A stretch of DNA of 64,000 nt from positions 3,038,001-3,102,000 of the forward strand of contig NZ_JBEXAC010000001.1 in assembly GCF_040567655.1 (NCBI RefSeq), in the 5' to 3' direction. The notes beneath the pieces were generated by a model. The model was given only the letters and a program-made list of their open reading frames with translations, was not told where the DNA came from and did no database searches. Positions 42,436 through 51,773 of this stretch are shown one piece after another. Every line of letters starts with the position of its first letter. Positions within the stretch are counted from its first letter, which is position 1. This DNA is from Chitinophaga sp. H8. Its GTDB lineage: Bacteria; Bacteroidota; Bacteroidia; Chitinophagales; Chitinophagaceae. Position numbers and translations under genes: made by a program.

Positions 42436-45400
42436 CTAAAAATTAAATTGTGCATTGATCCCTATGTTTCTCTGTGATGGCTCCTGCAAATAATTGTCAG
42501 TTACACCATCCGGATCTACAAAAGGTACTTTGCATAATAACAGCAGGTTGCTTCCCGTAAGTGTAAGTGTCATTCCTTTCAGCCACTTACGGTTATTTTT
42601 GGGTGCGGTGAATTTATAGGCCAATGCCAGTTCCCGCAGCTTTAAAAAGGAAGCATCAAAAGTATATTGTTCGTCCACATCCCTGTTATATACCTGCTGA
42701 TACAGGATCCAGTTTACACCATACTGATTTTCCGTATAGATGCGGGTATCTTTAATTACATTGCCGGCCACATCCCTTACCAGTTCACCACCTACCACGT
42801 TCATTCCGGGAGCGAGCCAGGTTTCGCCCCGGTAAGCAGCATCCCGTAACGGCCCTACTGCATCCGGATGCCGGCCACTTTCCCACAGTTTAAAAAAAGT
42901 AGTAGAAGCAATCAACCCTCCCATCCGGACATTCAGGTTCCAGGAAAGGGTAAAGCGTTGCCAGGTTACTTTATTACTCCAGCCCAGCTCCCAGTCAGGA
43001 TTCATATATCCTAATACATGCGGTACCGGGTCTTTCTCCGGCAAACCGTCCTTGCCTATTACCAATGCACCGGAAGAGGTGCGCATCCAGCGGGTGCCCC
43101 TTACAATATCCATGCGTTCGCCTATCCTGATACCATTCAGGGTGGTTTCATTACCCGCTGCTATTTCTTCAGCCGTGCGATATACATCTTTGAGGTAGCG
43201 GCGGTACATGCTCCAGTTAAAGTTACTTTCCCATTGCCAGTGCTTACCTGCCACCGGTCGGGCCATCCATTCTATTTCCAGCCCTTTGCGCCGGTATTCA
43301 TTACCATTTACCAGGTAAGTGTCAAAGCCTGATGTGGTAGATACATTAATAGGGATAATATCATTTTTATCCCAGGTATTATAATAGGTCATATTTAAGC
43401 CCAGGCGTCCTTTCAGGAACAACAGGTCCATGCCTGTTTCAAAAGCGATGGATTGCATAGGGCGTATATCTGCATTACGCAAATCACCTGAAAAATCATA
43501 GATCCCGATACTTCCATAGGGCTCCGCCTTATCGTAAGTACCATACAACTGATAAGGCTGCAGATCATGAAATACATTGGCTAGCGCCGCTCTTAATTTT
43601 ATAAAACTGATTCCTTCGGGGAAGTTTGCCATAGCCGTAGGTACTATACTAATTCCTACTGACGGATAAAAGTAGGTGTTGTGTTGCAGCGGCAGGGTGC
43701 TGGTCCGGTCTATCCTGCCGGAAAGGTTCAGGAACAGGTAGTTGCCATAATCAATATCAGTGGTAGCATAAGCACTGGAAGTCCTTTTTTCGGAGAATAT
43801 ATTATTGGAATAAACGGGGCGGGTAGAATTGGCCAGGTTATAGAGGCCGGGTACATTCAGGCCATCTGTTTCTGCATAAAACTGACGGTATTTAAAATAA
43901 TACATGTTCACCCCTGCATTAGCACTCATCCCTATTTTTCCCCACCGGCGTGTATATGCCGCCATGAGGTCGGTGGTAGCATCCAGCATATTTTCCTGTG
44001 TAAGCTGAAAATTGCCGCGGGTATCATCTGAATAATAAATCAGGCTTTTAGGCGTGTGTAATTCCAGTTGCTTACCAGTAACGGTAAGTCCCTGCCGGAG
44101 TTTCAATTGCAGCCCCGGCAGCACATCCAGGTTCAGTGAAACATTGCCGTACGTTTTATCCTGCTCCCAGGATTGTGTATGTTCCTTAGCCATGAACCAG
44201 GGATTGTTATACCAGGAGTAATTCCAGTTGCGCTGCTGAATACCTTCCTGTCCGGGCTTCCAGTAGTTTTTCATATCATTGATCCCCACATCTGCGCCCA
44301 TCCATAAAATTATGGTGTAGATCTGGTTCACGGGACTATATACCCTTCTTGGATAATTAGGAGAAAACTGCCGGTTGTAGTTCATGACTGCATCTACACT
44401 CAGTTTGGAACTGAGTTTGTAATTAACAGAGATGGCAGCAAAAGAGTTGTGTAATTGTGTATAAGGTAATTGTCCGCGTTGATATAAATGATCCAGGGAA
44501 AAACGCAGCACACTTCTGTCATTTCTGGCAGCCACCATTACCCCCAGGTTTTCCAGCATACCCAGCTGCAGGAAGTTGCTCAGGTTGTTTTTGCCCCTTG
44601 ATATCCAGGGCAGGGGTACCAGTTCTCCATTCTGATTTACCGGACTATTCCATTGTGGGATTTCCACATATCCACTGGGTGTGGAGGGATCCCGCTGATC
44701 AAGTTTTGGCCCCCACACATAATCCCCATCGTTGATTCCTCCTCCTTTCCCGTCTTTGAAAAGGTATTTTCCATTATTGCCGTTGCCATATTCATTTTGT
44801 ACGGAAGGTATAGCTACCCAGCCTGCCTGGAAGGTACTGCGGTGATGCAGCACTACCTCCAGCTTATCTTCTGCCGCTACAGGGCCTCGGATGGTAGTGA
44901 TCATCACCGCACCATTACGGCCGTAAGAGCCGTATAGCACACTCGCTGCTGGTCCTTTCAGAATCGTGATATCAGCAATATCGTCCGGATTTACATCATA
45001 AAAATCAGTAGATACAGGCACCCCATCTATTACCACCATGGGGCGTTCACCCCGGAGTAAAACATCCGGGTTTTCGAAAAAGCCGGGTTTATAATTGATC
45101 CGCAGGCCAGCCACTTTACCAGCCAGCGCATTCACCGGATTGGCCGTGCGTACTGCCTGAAGTTCTTCCCCTTTTACCTGTTTGATTGCGTAGCCGATCT
45201 TTTTTGCTTCCTTACGTATGCCCATTGAAGTTACGACTACCTCCTGCAGGCCAGGTTCATTATAGGCCAGTTTGATCTGGAGCGGCATCTTCCCTTTCAC
45301 CGGTGTTATCATTTGCTGGAAGCCAATGCGGGACACCAGGAGCTGTACATTGTCGGGCACTGTGATACTGAACCGGCCCTGTGCATCTGTCACACATCCC

Positions 45401-45783
45401 TTTGTCAGTCCCTTTACCCGTATGCTGCTGCCTTCCAATGGCTGGTCATCGGCACTCAGCACTTGTCCGGTGACGGTTATTTCCTGTACATTTTCTGTAC
45501 TGGCAGTGACCACGACCAAGTTGTTACTGAGGATCCTGTAAACAAAGGCTTTATCCAATATGCGCTCCATACATGCCCCTATATCGGCCTGTTGTACATC
45601 CAGGCTCACCAGGGGATGTGCTTTCATCGCACGGGCATCATACAGGAACCGGTAATCCGTCTTTTTTTCGATGAAGTCGAACACTTTTTCTATGTGCACT
45701 TCCTGAAAATGCACCTCCAGCCGCTGCGCCATTGCGGAAGCGTTCAAAAATAAAAGGGATAAAAGTATAAAAGCCCGTTTCAT
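42436..45783 (-). CDS. SusC/RagA-like TonB-linked transporter with STN domain
   Basis: TonB-dependent transporter of about 1115 residues. Signal peptide MKRAFILLSLLFLNASAMAQ, which is why I use ATG 45783 instead of the in-frame ATG at 45843 that would add 20 non-signal residues. STN domain about 25-95 (VFDFIEKKTDYRFLYDARAM), carboxypeptidase-D-like domain about 105-180 (GQVLSADDQPLEGSSIRVKG), TonB-box-like LQEVVVTSMG, plug with LAGKVAGLRINYKPGFFENPDVLLRGERPMVVIDGVPV, barrel to NIGINAQFNF. The STN domain links it to the upstream FecR. Confidence 0.93.
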   Translation of the reverse strand: MKRAFILLSLLFLNASAMAQRLEVHFQEVHIEKVFDFIEKKTDYRFLYDARAMKAHPLVSLDVQQADIGACMERILDKAFVYRILSNNLVVVTASTENVQEITVTGQVLSADDQPLEGSSIRVKGLTKGCVTDAQGRFSITVPDNVQLLVSRIGFQQMITPVKGKMPLQIKLAYNEPGLQEVVVTSMGIRKEAKKIGYAIKQVKGEELQAVRTANPVNALAGKVAGLRINYKPGFFENPDVLLRGERPMVVIDGVPVSTDFYDVNPDDIADITILKGPAASVLYGSYGRNGAVMITTIRGPVAAEDKLEVVLHHRSTFQAGWVAIPSVQNEYGNGNNGKYLFKDGKGGGINDGDYVWGPKLDQRDPSTPSGYVEIPQWNSPVNQNGELVPLPWISRGKNNLSNFLQLGMLENLGVMVAARNDRSVLRFSLDHLYQRGQLPYTQLHNSFAAISVNYKLSSKLSVDAVMNYNRQFSPNYPRRVYSPVNQIYTIILWMGADVGINDMKNYWKPGQEGIQQRNWNYSWYNNPWFMAKEHTQSWEQDKTYGNVSLNLDVLPGLQLKLRQGLTVTGKQLELHTPKSLIYYSDDTRGNFQLTQENMLDATTDLMAAYTRRWGKIGMSANAGVNMYYFKYRQFYAETDGLNVPGLYNLANSTRPVYSNNIFSEKRTSSAYATTDIDYGNYLFLNLSGRIDRTSTLPLQHNTYFYPSVGISIVPTAMANFPEGISFIKLRAALANVFHDLQPYQLYGTYDKAEPYGSIGIYDFSGDLRNADIRPMQSIAFETGMDLLFLKGRLGLNMTYYNTWDKNDIIPINVSTTSGFDTYLVNGNEYRRKGLEIEWMARPVAGKHWQWESNFNWSMYRRYLKDVYRTAEEIAAGNETTLNGIRIGERMDIVRGTRWMRTSSGALVIGKDGLPEKDPVPHVLGYMNPDWELGWSNKVTWQRFTLSWNLNVRMGGLIASTTFFKLWESGRHPDAVGPLRDAAYRGETWLAPGMNVVGGELVRDVAGNVIKDTRIYTENQYGVNWILYQQVYNRDVDEQYTFDASFLKLRELALAYKFTAPKNNRKWLKGMTLTLTGSNLLLLCKVPFVDPDGVTDNYLQEPSQRNIGINAQFNF

Positions 45784-45878
45784 AAAGCTGGCATACACAA
45801 GCAATCCTGAGAAATTAAAGGGCAGCTTTTGGTTGATCCCCACTGCATCCTACAAAACGTATGGTTGACTATCAGTTG

Positions 45879-45896
45879 CCGGCCCTATCCGGCCGG
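45879..45896 (-). other. Short GC-rich hairpin between fecR and susC
   Basis: CCGGCC (45879-45884) and GGCCGG (45891-45896) form a perfect 6-bp stem with a 6-nt loop, 14 bp after the fecR stop. It is not followed by a T-run on the minus strand, so it is more likely an RNA-processing or partial-termination structure that separates regulator from transporter expression. Confidence 0.45.
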
Positions 45897-45909
45897 TGAT
45901 TAATTGCTG

Positions 45910-47037
45910 TTACGGTTTAATAAAGAGTGTATCCCCCCGCTGTGTGTATTGGAAAGGGATAACCATGCTCAATGCTTTCATTGCTTCTGTGACTGTTTCT
46001 TTTTCAAAGTTACCGCTAAACAGCTGTTGTTTAAGCGCATCATTCTCGAATACTATTTTTACATTATACCATCTTTCCAGCTGATTGGCCAGCTTTCCAA
46101 AAGGCTCCTGACGGAATGCCAGGCGGTTGCGCATCCAGGCTGTTTCCAGCACTTCAGTTGCCCCTTCTTCCCCCAAAGCAGCTACCTGGTATTTTACCGT
46201 AGCGGTACTGTCGCCCGTTTTGGATGGATATTCCCATACGGTAAGTTTCTCTTTAGGAGAAAGGGATATTTTCTTTTCACCTTGTCCTTCCAATGATACT
46301 ACAATTTCACCGGTAATCAAAGTAGCTGCTGCCTGATGGTCGCCGGGATAGGCTTTTACATTGAAAGCCGTACCCAGTACCTGTATATCCATCATATTTG
46401 TTTGTACCCGGAATGGGTGTGCCGCATCTGCCGCTACTTCAAAGTAGGCTTCCCCCTCCAGTTTCACCAGCCTGTTACCTTCCGCGAAGCCGTCTGCATA
46501 ATGCAGCTGGCTATTTACATTTAACCATACCAATGTACCATCCGGTAGCGTGAGGCTGGTGCGGGAAGCATTTTTTGTAGTAACCTGGTTCTGATGCAAA
46601 GCAGGGTGAAAAGGGCGTTGCAGGAAATAAACAGCAGCAGCGGTACCTATTACCAGTGTAATCATAGCAGCAGCCCAACGTGCCCGGGAGCTTAAATAAC
46701 GGATACCTTTTGACCGGGCCGGCGGAACAGGAGTTACTGTTGCCGGAGCAGGAGGATGTACCGCTAGGGTAAGGCCGCCGGTAGCCTTCGCCATCTTTTC
46801 TTTTATTGCCCCCTCTTCGGCTTCATTTACCAGCTGGAATACCTTGTCCTGCGCAGGATCTGACACGGGATTATAGTCCCGCTTTACTTCTACAGCAGTC
46901 AGCAACTCATATGTAAATGCCATATCCGGATACCGGGCCAGCAGCTGGTCCAGCTCCTTCAACTCCTCCTGGCTTGCCTCACCACCCAGTTTACGGGTCA
47001 TCAGCAACCAAACACGCTCTGAATGTAATTCACTCAT
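45910..47037 (-). CDS. FecR-family anti-sigma factor
   Basis: Anti-sigma factor with a longer than usual cytoplasmic region (375 residues). The N-terminus (ELHSERVWLLMTRKLGGEASQEELKELDQLLA) binds sigma; a Pro/Ala-rich linker (about 94-107) precedes one transmembrane helix (120-139, RWAAAMITLVIGTAAAVYFL). FecR core: TSLTLPDGTLVWLNVNSQL, LVKLEGEAYFEVAADAAHPF, VLGTAFNVKAYPGD; C-terminal DUF4974-like NRLAFRQEPFGKLANQLERWYNVKIV. 41 bp from the sigma gene and upstream of the STN-bearing SusC. Confidence 0.93.
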   Translation of the reverse strand: MSELHSERVWLLMTRKLGGEASQEELKELDQLLARYPDMAFTYELLTAVEVKRDYNPVSDPAQDKVFQLVNEAEEGAIKEKMAKATGGLTLAVHPPAPATVTPVPPARSKGIRYLSSRARWAAAMITLVIGTAAAVYFLQRPFHPALHQNQVTTKNASRTSLTLPDGTLVWLNVNSQLHYADGFAEGNRLVKLEGEAYFEVAADAAHPFRVQTNMMDIQVLGTAFNVKAYPGDHQAAATLITGEIVVSLEGQGEKKISLSPKEKLTVWEYPSKTGDSTATVKYQVAALGEEGATEVLETAWMRNRLAFRQEPFGKLANQLERWYNVKIVFENDALKQQLFSGNFEKETVTEAMKALSMVIPFQYTQRGDTLFIKP

Positions 47038-47078
47038 CTTTAAAAATTCCTAAAACAAAATCCGGATCCCTGCATCAA

Positions 47079-47654
47079 TCAGGTGATCCGCTCCCCCAAA
47101 GATAACTTAACTGCTTCACCCATGCTCTTTACTGCCTGCATCATTTTTGATTCAACCGTTTTTGCAGGCATATTGAGTAAAAAAGCGATATCCTTATATT
47201 TCAGCCCATCTACCCTTACCATGGTATAGATCAGCTTGCATAACCCGGGTAAACCGTCTACTGCCTGTTGTATAATACGGCCTATTTCCGCATTGATAAA
47301 CAGTTGTTCCGGGTCCGGCATCAGCTGCAAGTGGCTGGTATCCAGCAACTCCATATCTATCACTTCCTGCTTCCGTACAGATTGCAGGTAGTTAACACCT
47401 GCTGCTTTCACTTTCAACAGGAAGTATAATTTCGCGTTCAACACCTCTTCTGTAATCGTTGCCCTTTGTTTCCAAAAGTTTACAAAAGTATCCTGGACCA
47501 ATTCATCCGCCACCCATCTCTCCTTTACCAGGGCAATAGCAAAATCCATCATAGCAGGTTTGATCAATGTATATAACTGACCAAACGCCTGGTGGTCGCT
47601 ATGATGTACAGCGTTATAAAAAAGCCTTTCAGCAAGATTATCCTGGATCACCAT
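47079..47654 (-). CDS. ECF RNA polymerase sigma-70 factor
   Basis: ECF sigma factor (191 residues) at the head of the fecR-susC-susD operon ending at 40876. Region 2 spans about 15-85 (AFGQLYTLIKPAMMDFAIALVKERWVADELVQDTFVNFWKQ) and region 4 about 125-180 (LPGLCKLIYTMVRVDGLKYKDIAFLLNMPAKTVESKMMQAVKSM). No consensus -7 element was found in the 68 bp upstream, which is largely occupied by the terminator of the neighbouring operon. Confidence 0.93.
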   Translation of the reverse strand: MVIQDNLAERLFYNAVHHSDHQAFGQLYTLIKPAMMDFAIALVKERWVADELVQDTFVNFWKQRATITEEVLNAKLYFLLKVKAAGVNYLQSVRKQEVIDMELLDTSHLQLMPDPEQLFINAEIGRIIQQAVDGLPGLCKLIYTMVRVDGLKYKDIAFLLNMPAKTVESKMMQAVKSMGEAVKLSLGERIT

Positions 47655-47683
47655 TCGGTAAACAGCTTTTCTGATTTTACAAT

Positions 47684-47715
47684 CTTCCGGAAACCTGGCT
47701 GTTTGTTTCCGGAAG
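47684..47715 (-). terminator. Terminator-like hairpin ending the nine-gene double-SusCD operon
   Basis: CTTCCGGAAAC (47684-47694) and GTTTCCGGAAG (47705-47715) are a perfect 11-bp inverted repeat with a 10-nt loop, 7 bp after the stop of the phosphatase-like gene. On the minus strand the stem is followed by ATTGTAAAATC, not a proper T-run. Confidence 0.65.
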
Positions 47716-47722
47716 CAAAGTA

Positions 47723-49405
47723 CTAATAAAAATCCGGCAAGGTAATAATTCCATCCATCTTCCAGCTATCTTTTACCGGCGCCTTCATCCAGTTCATCAG
47801 CAAAATGGTACCGTCAGATGGCAGCGGAAACTTTTTAGGGAAAGTAGTACCGCAAAAACCCGCTTCAATATCTTCCCAGGTGGGCGCTCCAAAAAAGTCA
47901 AGGTCTTTGTGTGCAGTCCCCTGATCCCGGATTACTGTACCTGTGCCATCATTACACATCCAGCTGGCAACGAGGTCGTCCAGGTTGGGGTGTGTTTCAT
48001 CAATAGGACCGCAGGAATATTTACGGATGGTGGCACTATCCAGGCCTGTTTTCCAGAAGCGGACATCTCCCAGCTGCATGGCAGACTTACTTCCTGAGCA
48101 CCAGGAAGTGCTGTATTGGCCGGTAATATCTTCTCCGATAGAAATGGTTTTTGCTTTCCCTGAATTTAAAGGCCCTTTATGGGTATCGGAGGTAAGATAG
48201 AACTTGCCATCCTGGTAAAGCGACACTTTACTGTTCGCATTATCCATTACTACCGCGATATGATGCCATTGGTTATCGCTCAATGGCGGTACCGACGGAT
48301 TAAGGTCTTTTCTGCTTCCTGCACCATTACCGGTTTGCCATCTCCAGCCCTGGCTTCCTGGTTGCAGGCAAATCAGCCAACCTGGGTTACCACCACTATC
48401 CCAGTCCTTGTTGGAAGCGATCGCTTCATCACAAAGGATACGGTTGGTGCGTATTTTAAGCTCTATGGTAAACTGGGAATACTGATCCGGATTAAAAACA
48501 GGGTCACCGCTATTAGCCCCGGAGTTGTAGTTATCGAAACGGGCAAAGACCGTATTCAAAGATGATTTGGCCAGCTGGCGGGCATTAAAATTCTTGTTGT
48601 AAGAGATGTAAAAAGTATTTCTTTCTTCTTCCGTAGTTCCTCCTACCTCGGTACCATTGCCACCGTGATCACTCACGATCAGGATTACCCAATCCTCTTT
48701 GTATTTTATTTCCCGCTCCCGGATAGCCGCGTAAATGCTGCCAATATATTCATCCACCCTGGTAATTGCCTGCATGTATTTTGAAGAAGCATCCCCAAAT
48801 CCAAAATCCAATCCGGCTTTATTTACGCTGCTGAAGTTACAGAATACCATATCCGGTGTGCCATTTTTCAGGAAATTGACCACACTGTCTTTGATGGCAA
48901 CATCATTGCCCGGTAAGTTGACATTCCTGGTAGCACCTGCTAGTAAGTATTGGGAAAATAAGGGATTCCAGGTAGTATAACCTGCAATATTGATATTACT
49001 GTTGGCCGCCTTCAGGTAATCAAATATCAATGGATATTCTGCCAGGTTATTACCACTGAAGGTATTGTCTTTTACCTGATGTTTTTCTACCCGCACGCCG
49101 GTAAACAAAGAAGTATACGCAGTGGCACTGGTAGTAGGTGTATCCACCAGTACATCATAACTATATACCGCATGTTTGGTAAAAGCATGCATATTAGGCG
49201 CATCCGCTTTTTTTACGGCATCTCCCACAGCGCCATCCACCCCTATCACCATTATTTTACGCTGGGCCAGCTGAAAGTTCAGTGAATCACTGCTGGTACC
49301 ATATTCCTTTAATGCAGGTATGTCCCGGGAGCAGGAAAACAATCCTGTTAGCAGTACTCCTGCCATTGCAACCTGTCCTATTATTTTAGATACGTTATTA
49401 CGCAT
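47723..49405 (-). CDS. Alkaline-phosphatase-fold lipoprotein with LamG-like domain, altered metal site
   Basis: A 560-residue lipoprotein (GLFSC, Cys25). Residues 48-290 look like the alkaline phosphatase / type I phosphodiesterase fold: KIMVIGVDG with Asp57, PTTSATAYTSLFTG where Ser93 aligns with the alkaline phosphatase nucleophile, TRVDEYIG (Asp218) and VSDHGG (Asp246, His247). The segment that normally reads D-x-x-G-H is N-K-A-G-L (195-199), so two usual zinc ligands are replaced. From about 300 to 490 follows a concanavalin/LamG-like domain (QFTIELKIRTNRI, QWHHIAVVMDNANSKVSLYQDGKFY, GDVRFWKTGLDSATI), possibly of the DUF4983 type. Last gene of the double SusC/SusD operon. May be a weak or specialised hydrolase, or a binding protein. 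Confidence 0.8.
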   Translation of the reverse strand: MRNNVSKIIGQVAMAGVLLTGLFSCSRDIPALKEYGTSSDSLNFQLAQRKIMVIGVDGAVGDAVKKADAPNMHAFTKHAVYSYDVLVDTPTTSATAYTSLFTGVRVEKHQVKDNTFSGNNLAEYPLIFDYLKAANSNINIAGYTTWNPLFSQYLLAGATRNVNLPGNDVAIKDSVVNFLKNGTPDMVFCNFSSVNKAGLDFGFGDASSKYMQAITRVDEYIGSIYAAIREREIKYKEDWVILIVSDHGGNGTEVGGTTEEERNTFYISYNKNFNARQLAKSSLNTVFARFDNYNSGANSGDPVFNPDQYSQFTIELKIRTNRILCDEAIASNKDWDSGGNPGWLICLQPGSQGWRWQTGNGAGSRKDLNPSVPPLSDNQWHHIAVVMDNANSKVSLYQDGKFYLTSDTHKGPLNSGKAKTISIGEDITGQYSTSWCSGSKSAMQLGDVRFWKTGLDSATIRKYSCGPIDETHPNLDDLVASWMCNDGTGTVIRDQGTAHKDLDFFGAPTWEDIEAGFCGTTFPKKFPLPSDGTILLMNWMKAPVKDSWKMDGIITLPDFY

Positions 49406-49443
49406 ATGGAGATCTCTTTAATTTTAATTCAACAAAACAGCGC

Positions 49444-51042
49444 TTAGTATTTGAGGCGGATAATCCCTCCGCAGGGGATCCGGTCAAATTTGGTGAACCC
49501 ACCTGCTGCGAAAAAGCTGTTGCCAACAGGAAAAAATCCAATGATGGAACCATTTGTACCACTAACGGTATTAAGTTGTTCATGCAGGCTTCCATTACTT
49601 TTCAGGAATACCAGGCCTTTGCGGTTCAATCCGTTAAAACGGCTATAGGAACCACTTACCGCCAACACACCATTAGCAAGCTCTGTAATATTGCTTACTA
49701 CACTTTCCGGACCTGTGCCATCAATTTTAAACCCTGCATCCACTTTACCCGTGCCATCCACTGCTGCGATACGAGGAGCAGCAGTACCATTGAAGTTGCT
49801 GAAAAAACCACCCAATATAAACTTACCGGATGTAGTGGCACAAATAGTAGCAATTGTGCCATCTGCGCCGGCACCAACATTAAAAGAACCATCCACGGTA
49901 CCATCCGGCAAAAGCCTTACGATCCTGTTGGCCCCTGTTCCGTTAAATTTAGTGAACTCTCCTACGAGGATGATCTTGCCATCTGCCTGAACATGCATAT
50001 CAAATATTGGCCCGTTGGCACCTTCTTTTCCTTTCTTTTGTCCGGGCAGGTAATTGAAAGAAGAATCGATATTACCATCCGGCAGTAACCTGACGATAGT
50101 AGGGATCCTGATAGAATCTGTGACAACAGTATCCTGCAGGGTACTGGAAGGACGGTCATAAATATTGCGCAGGTAATACCTGAAAGTACCTGCTACGATG
50201 ATCTTGTCATCCGGCAGTATCTTGATTTTTGCGACACCACCATCTACCCCGCCTGCAAAAGCAGGTAATATGGTATCCCTATTGGTATAGGTTTGTATAC
50301 GTAAGGTATCGAGGCTCCCATTTTCATTCAGGCGGGTAATACGGTTTACCGGAGAATTTCTTTTTTCTGTTCCAATCCTGGCATAGGAAGTAACATCGCC
50401 TGCTATGATCAACTTGCCCCTGTTGGTTCCCTGTTGCTGCTGCCTGATACTGTAAATAGCACCTGTAGCTCCGCGGCCACTGCGGAAAGATCTGTCGCGG
50501 TTACCATCAGGCTCTACACATACGATATTATTAATCCCATCTTTGGAAAAGGAGTTACCATAGTCAGAAAAGGAACCGGTAAAAATAAATTTCCCGTCAG
50601 ACAGCTGCAACACATCACCTATCACACCATTGGAGCCTATTTTGGCATTAAAGCTGCTTTCCTGCTGCAGCAGACCCTGGATCTGATAATCAGGTCCCAG
50701 CAGTACTTCCCCGTTTACCACCAGTGATATAATACCTGTACTTGCCCAGGCAGGTACTTTTACCTTGATCGCCACATCAGTGAGGTTCAGGATCTCTGCT
50801 TTCTCCCCGTTAAATTTTACGGTCAGGGAATCTTTATATTTCAGAAAACCACTACCGGATAAGGTCACCTCTCCACCCAGCGGAGCGCCTTCCTCAGGCG
50901 TCACCAGTTCTTTGCTGAAGGTGATCCCCAAAGGCACCTTATCCGATTCGTACGGATTCTTAGGTTTGAAATCATCTTTTGTGCAACCTGGCATAAACAG
51001 AAAGCCAGCAGCGGCAAATAGTGGAATATATATTCGTTTCAT
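49444..51042 (-). CDS. Lipoprotein with IPT/TIG domain and delta-60 repeats (DUF5008-like)
   Basis: A 532-residue surface lipoprotein (LFMPGC, Cys19). The N-terminal part (about 35-120) reads as an IPT/TIG immunoglobulin-like domain (GITFSKELVTPEEGAPLGGEVTLSGSGFLKYKDSLTVKFNG) and matches my memory of DUF5008. From about 130 onward there are repeats of about 55-60 residues resembling the delta-60/DUF5122 repeat, which is predicted to build a beta-propeller: LLPDGTVDGSFNVGAGADGTI, SGKFILGGFFSNFNGTAAPRI, NGVLAVSGSYSRFNGLNRKGL. Likely an accessory binding protein of the SusC/SusD system. No catalytic residues seen. Confidence 0.82.
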   Translation of the reverse strand: MKRIYIPLFAAAGFLFMPGCTKDDFKPKNPYESDKVPLGITFSKELVTPEEGAPLGGEVTLSGSGFLKYKDSLTVKFNGEKAEILNLTDVAIKVKVPAWASTGIISLVVNGEVLLGPDYQIQGLLQQESSFNAKIGSNGVIGDVLQLSDGKFIFTGSFSDYGNSFSKDGINNIVCVEPDGNRDRSFRSGRGATGAIYSIRQQQQGTNRGKLIIAGDVTSYARIGTEKRNSPVNRITRLNENGSLDTLRIQTYTNRDTILPAFAGGVDGGVAKIKILPDDKIIVAGTFRYYLRNIYDRPSSTLQDTVVTDSIRIPTIVRLLPDGNIDSSFNYLPGQKKGKEGANGPIFDMHVQADGKIILVGEFTKFNGTGANRIVRLLPDGTVDGSFNVGAGADGTIATICATTSGKFILGGFFSNFNGTAAPRIAAVDGTGKVDAGFKIDGTGPESVVSNITELANGVLAVSGSYSRFNGLNRKGLVFLKSNGSLHEQLNTVSGTNGSIIGFFPVGNSFFAAGGFTKFDRIPCGGIIRLKY

Positions 51043-51073
51043 AATTCAATCAGGTCAGTCAGGTTCGTAAATC

Positions 51074-51763
51074 TTAATTTAAATAGAGTTCGGCCGTTTC
51101 GATAAAATCTTTCGTATCAAAACCAAAAAAGTGCCCATCCATTAATACATGCACTACCCCATTATCCGTTTGCAGATCAGAAGAAGCTACATCAGAGAGC
51201 ACGCGGCCTCTGGTTGGCTCTGCCAGGTCATATATATAGGTAAGCCGCAAAGTTCTTGGCCCTACTGCATCTACGCCACCATAACTGCTGTAAATAAGTC
51301 CGATATTCATCACAAAGCCATCCAGCGTTTCAAAAAACTGTCCCGGAAATGCTTCCAGTTTCAGTTCATCCCGGCGGGCAAAATCACGTGCCATGTATTT
51401 ACCACGAATGATATACCGGCTCAGGAATTTGCGCCATACCACCGCCGGTATGTTACTCATCTGCGCACTATCTTTCCCGATGGTAAACCGGTAATCATTC
51501 AGCATATCCATCGCCTGTTTTATAGCGCGGTCTGTAGGAACAAAAAAAGTAACCTGGTCTTTAGTGAGTACTTCTTCCAGTCCTGATTTATTAACAACAT
51601 AAGCAATGGTGTCGAACAACAGGGGATTCGTTCCCAGATATTGTACACTATTACCGGCAAAAACACCCTTGTGGGTACCGGTATCCCTGAAATACTCTTT
51701 TTTGCAGGAAGCAAAAACCAGTATGATACAACTGCAAAGTATAAACGACATATTACGGTACAT
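51074..51763 (-). CDS. Fasciclin-domain lipoprotein (first of two)
   Basis: A 229-residue lipoprotein with leader MYRNMSFILCSCIILVFASC and a single fasciclin (FAS1) domain: YLGTNPLLFDTIAYVVNKSGLEEVLTKDQVTFFVPTDRAI (H1-like box), then VWRKFLSRYIIRGKYMARDF and the late DNGVVHVLMDGHFFGF (H2-like). I use ATG 51763 since it places the signal at the N-terminus and begins 10 bp after the susD stop; in-frame ATGs at 51793 and 51862 would overlap susD. FAS1 proteins usually mediate adhesion or carbohydrate contact. Paired with a related protein at 57542, as a recurring module after SusD. Confidence 0.85.
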   Translation of the reverse strand: MYRNMSFILCSCIILVFASCKKEYFRDTGTHKGVFAGNSVQYLGTNPLLFDTIAYVVNKSGLEEVLTKDQVTFFVPTDRAIKQAMDMLNDYRFTIGKDSAQMSNIPAVVWRKFLSRYIIRGKYMARDFARRDELKLEAFPGQFFETLDGFVMNIGLIYSSYGGVDAVGPRTLRLTYIYDLAEPTRGRVLSDVASSDLQTDNGVVHVLMDGHFFGFDTKDFIETAELYLN

Positions 51764-51773
51764 ACTGCTATAT

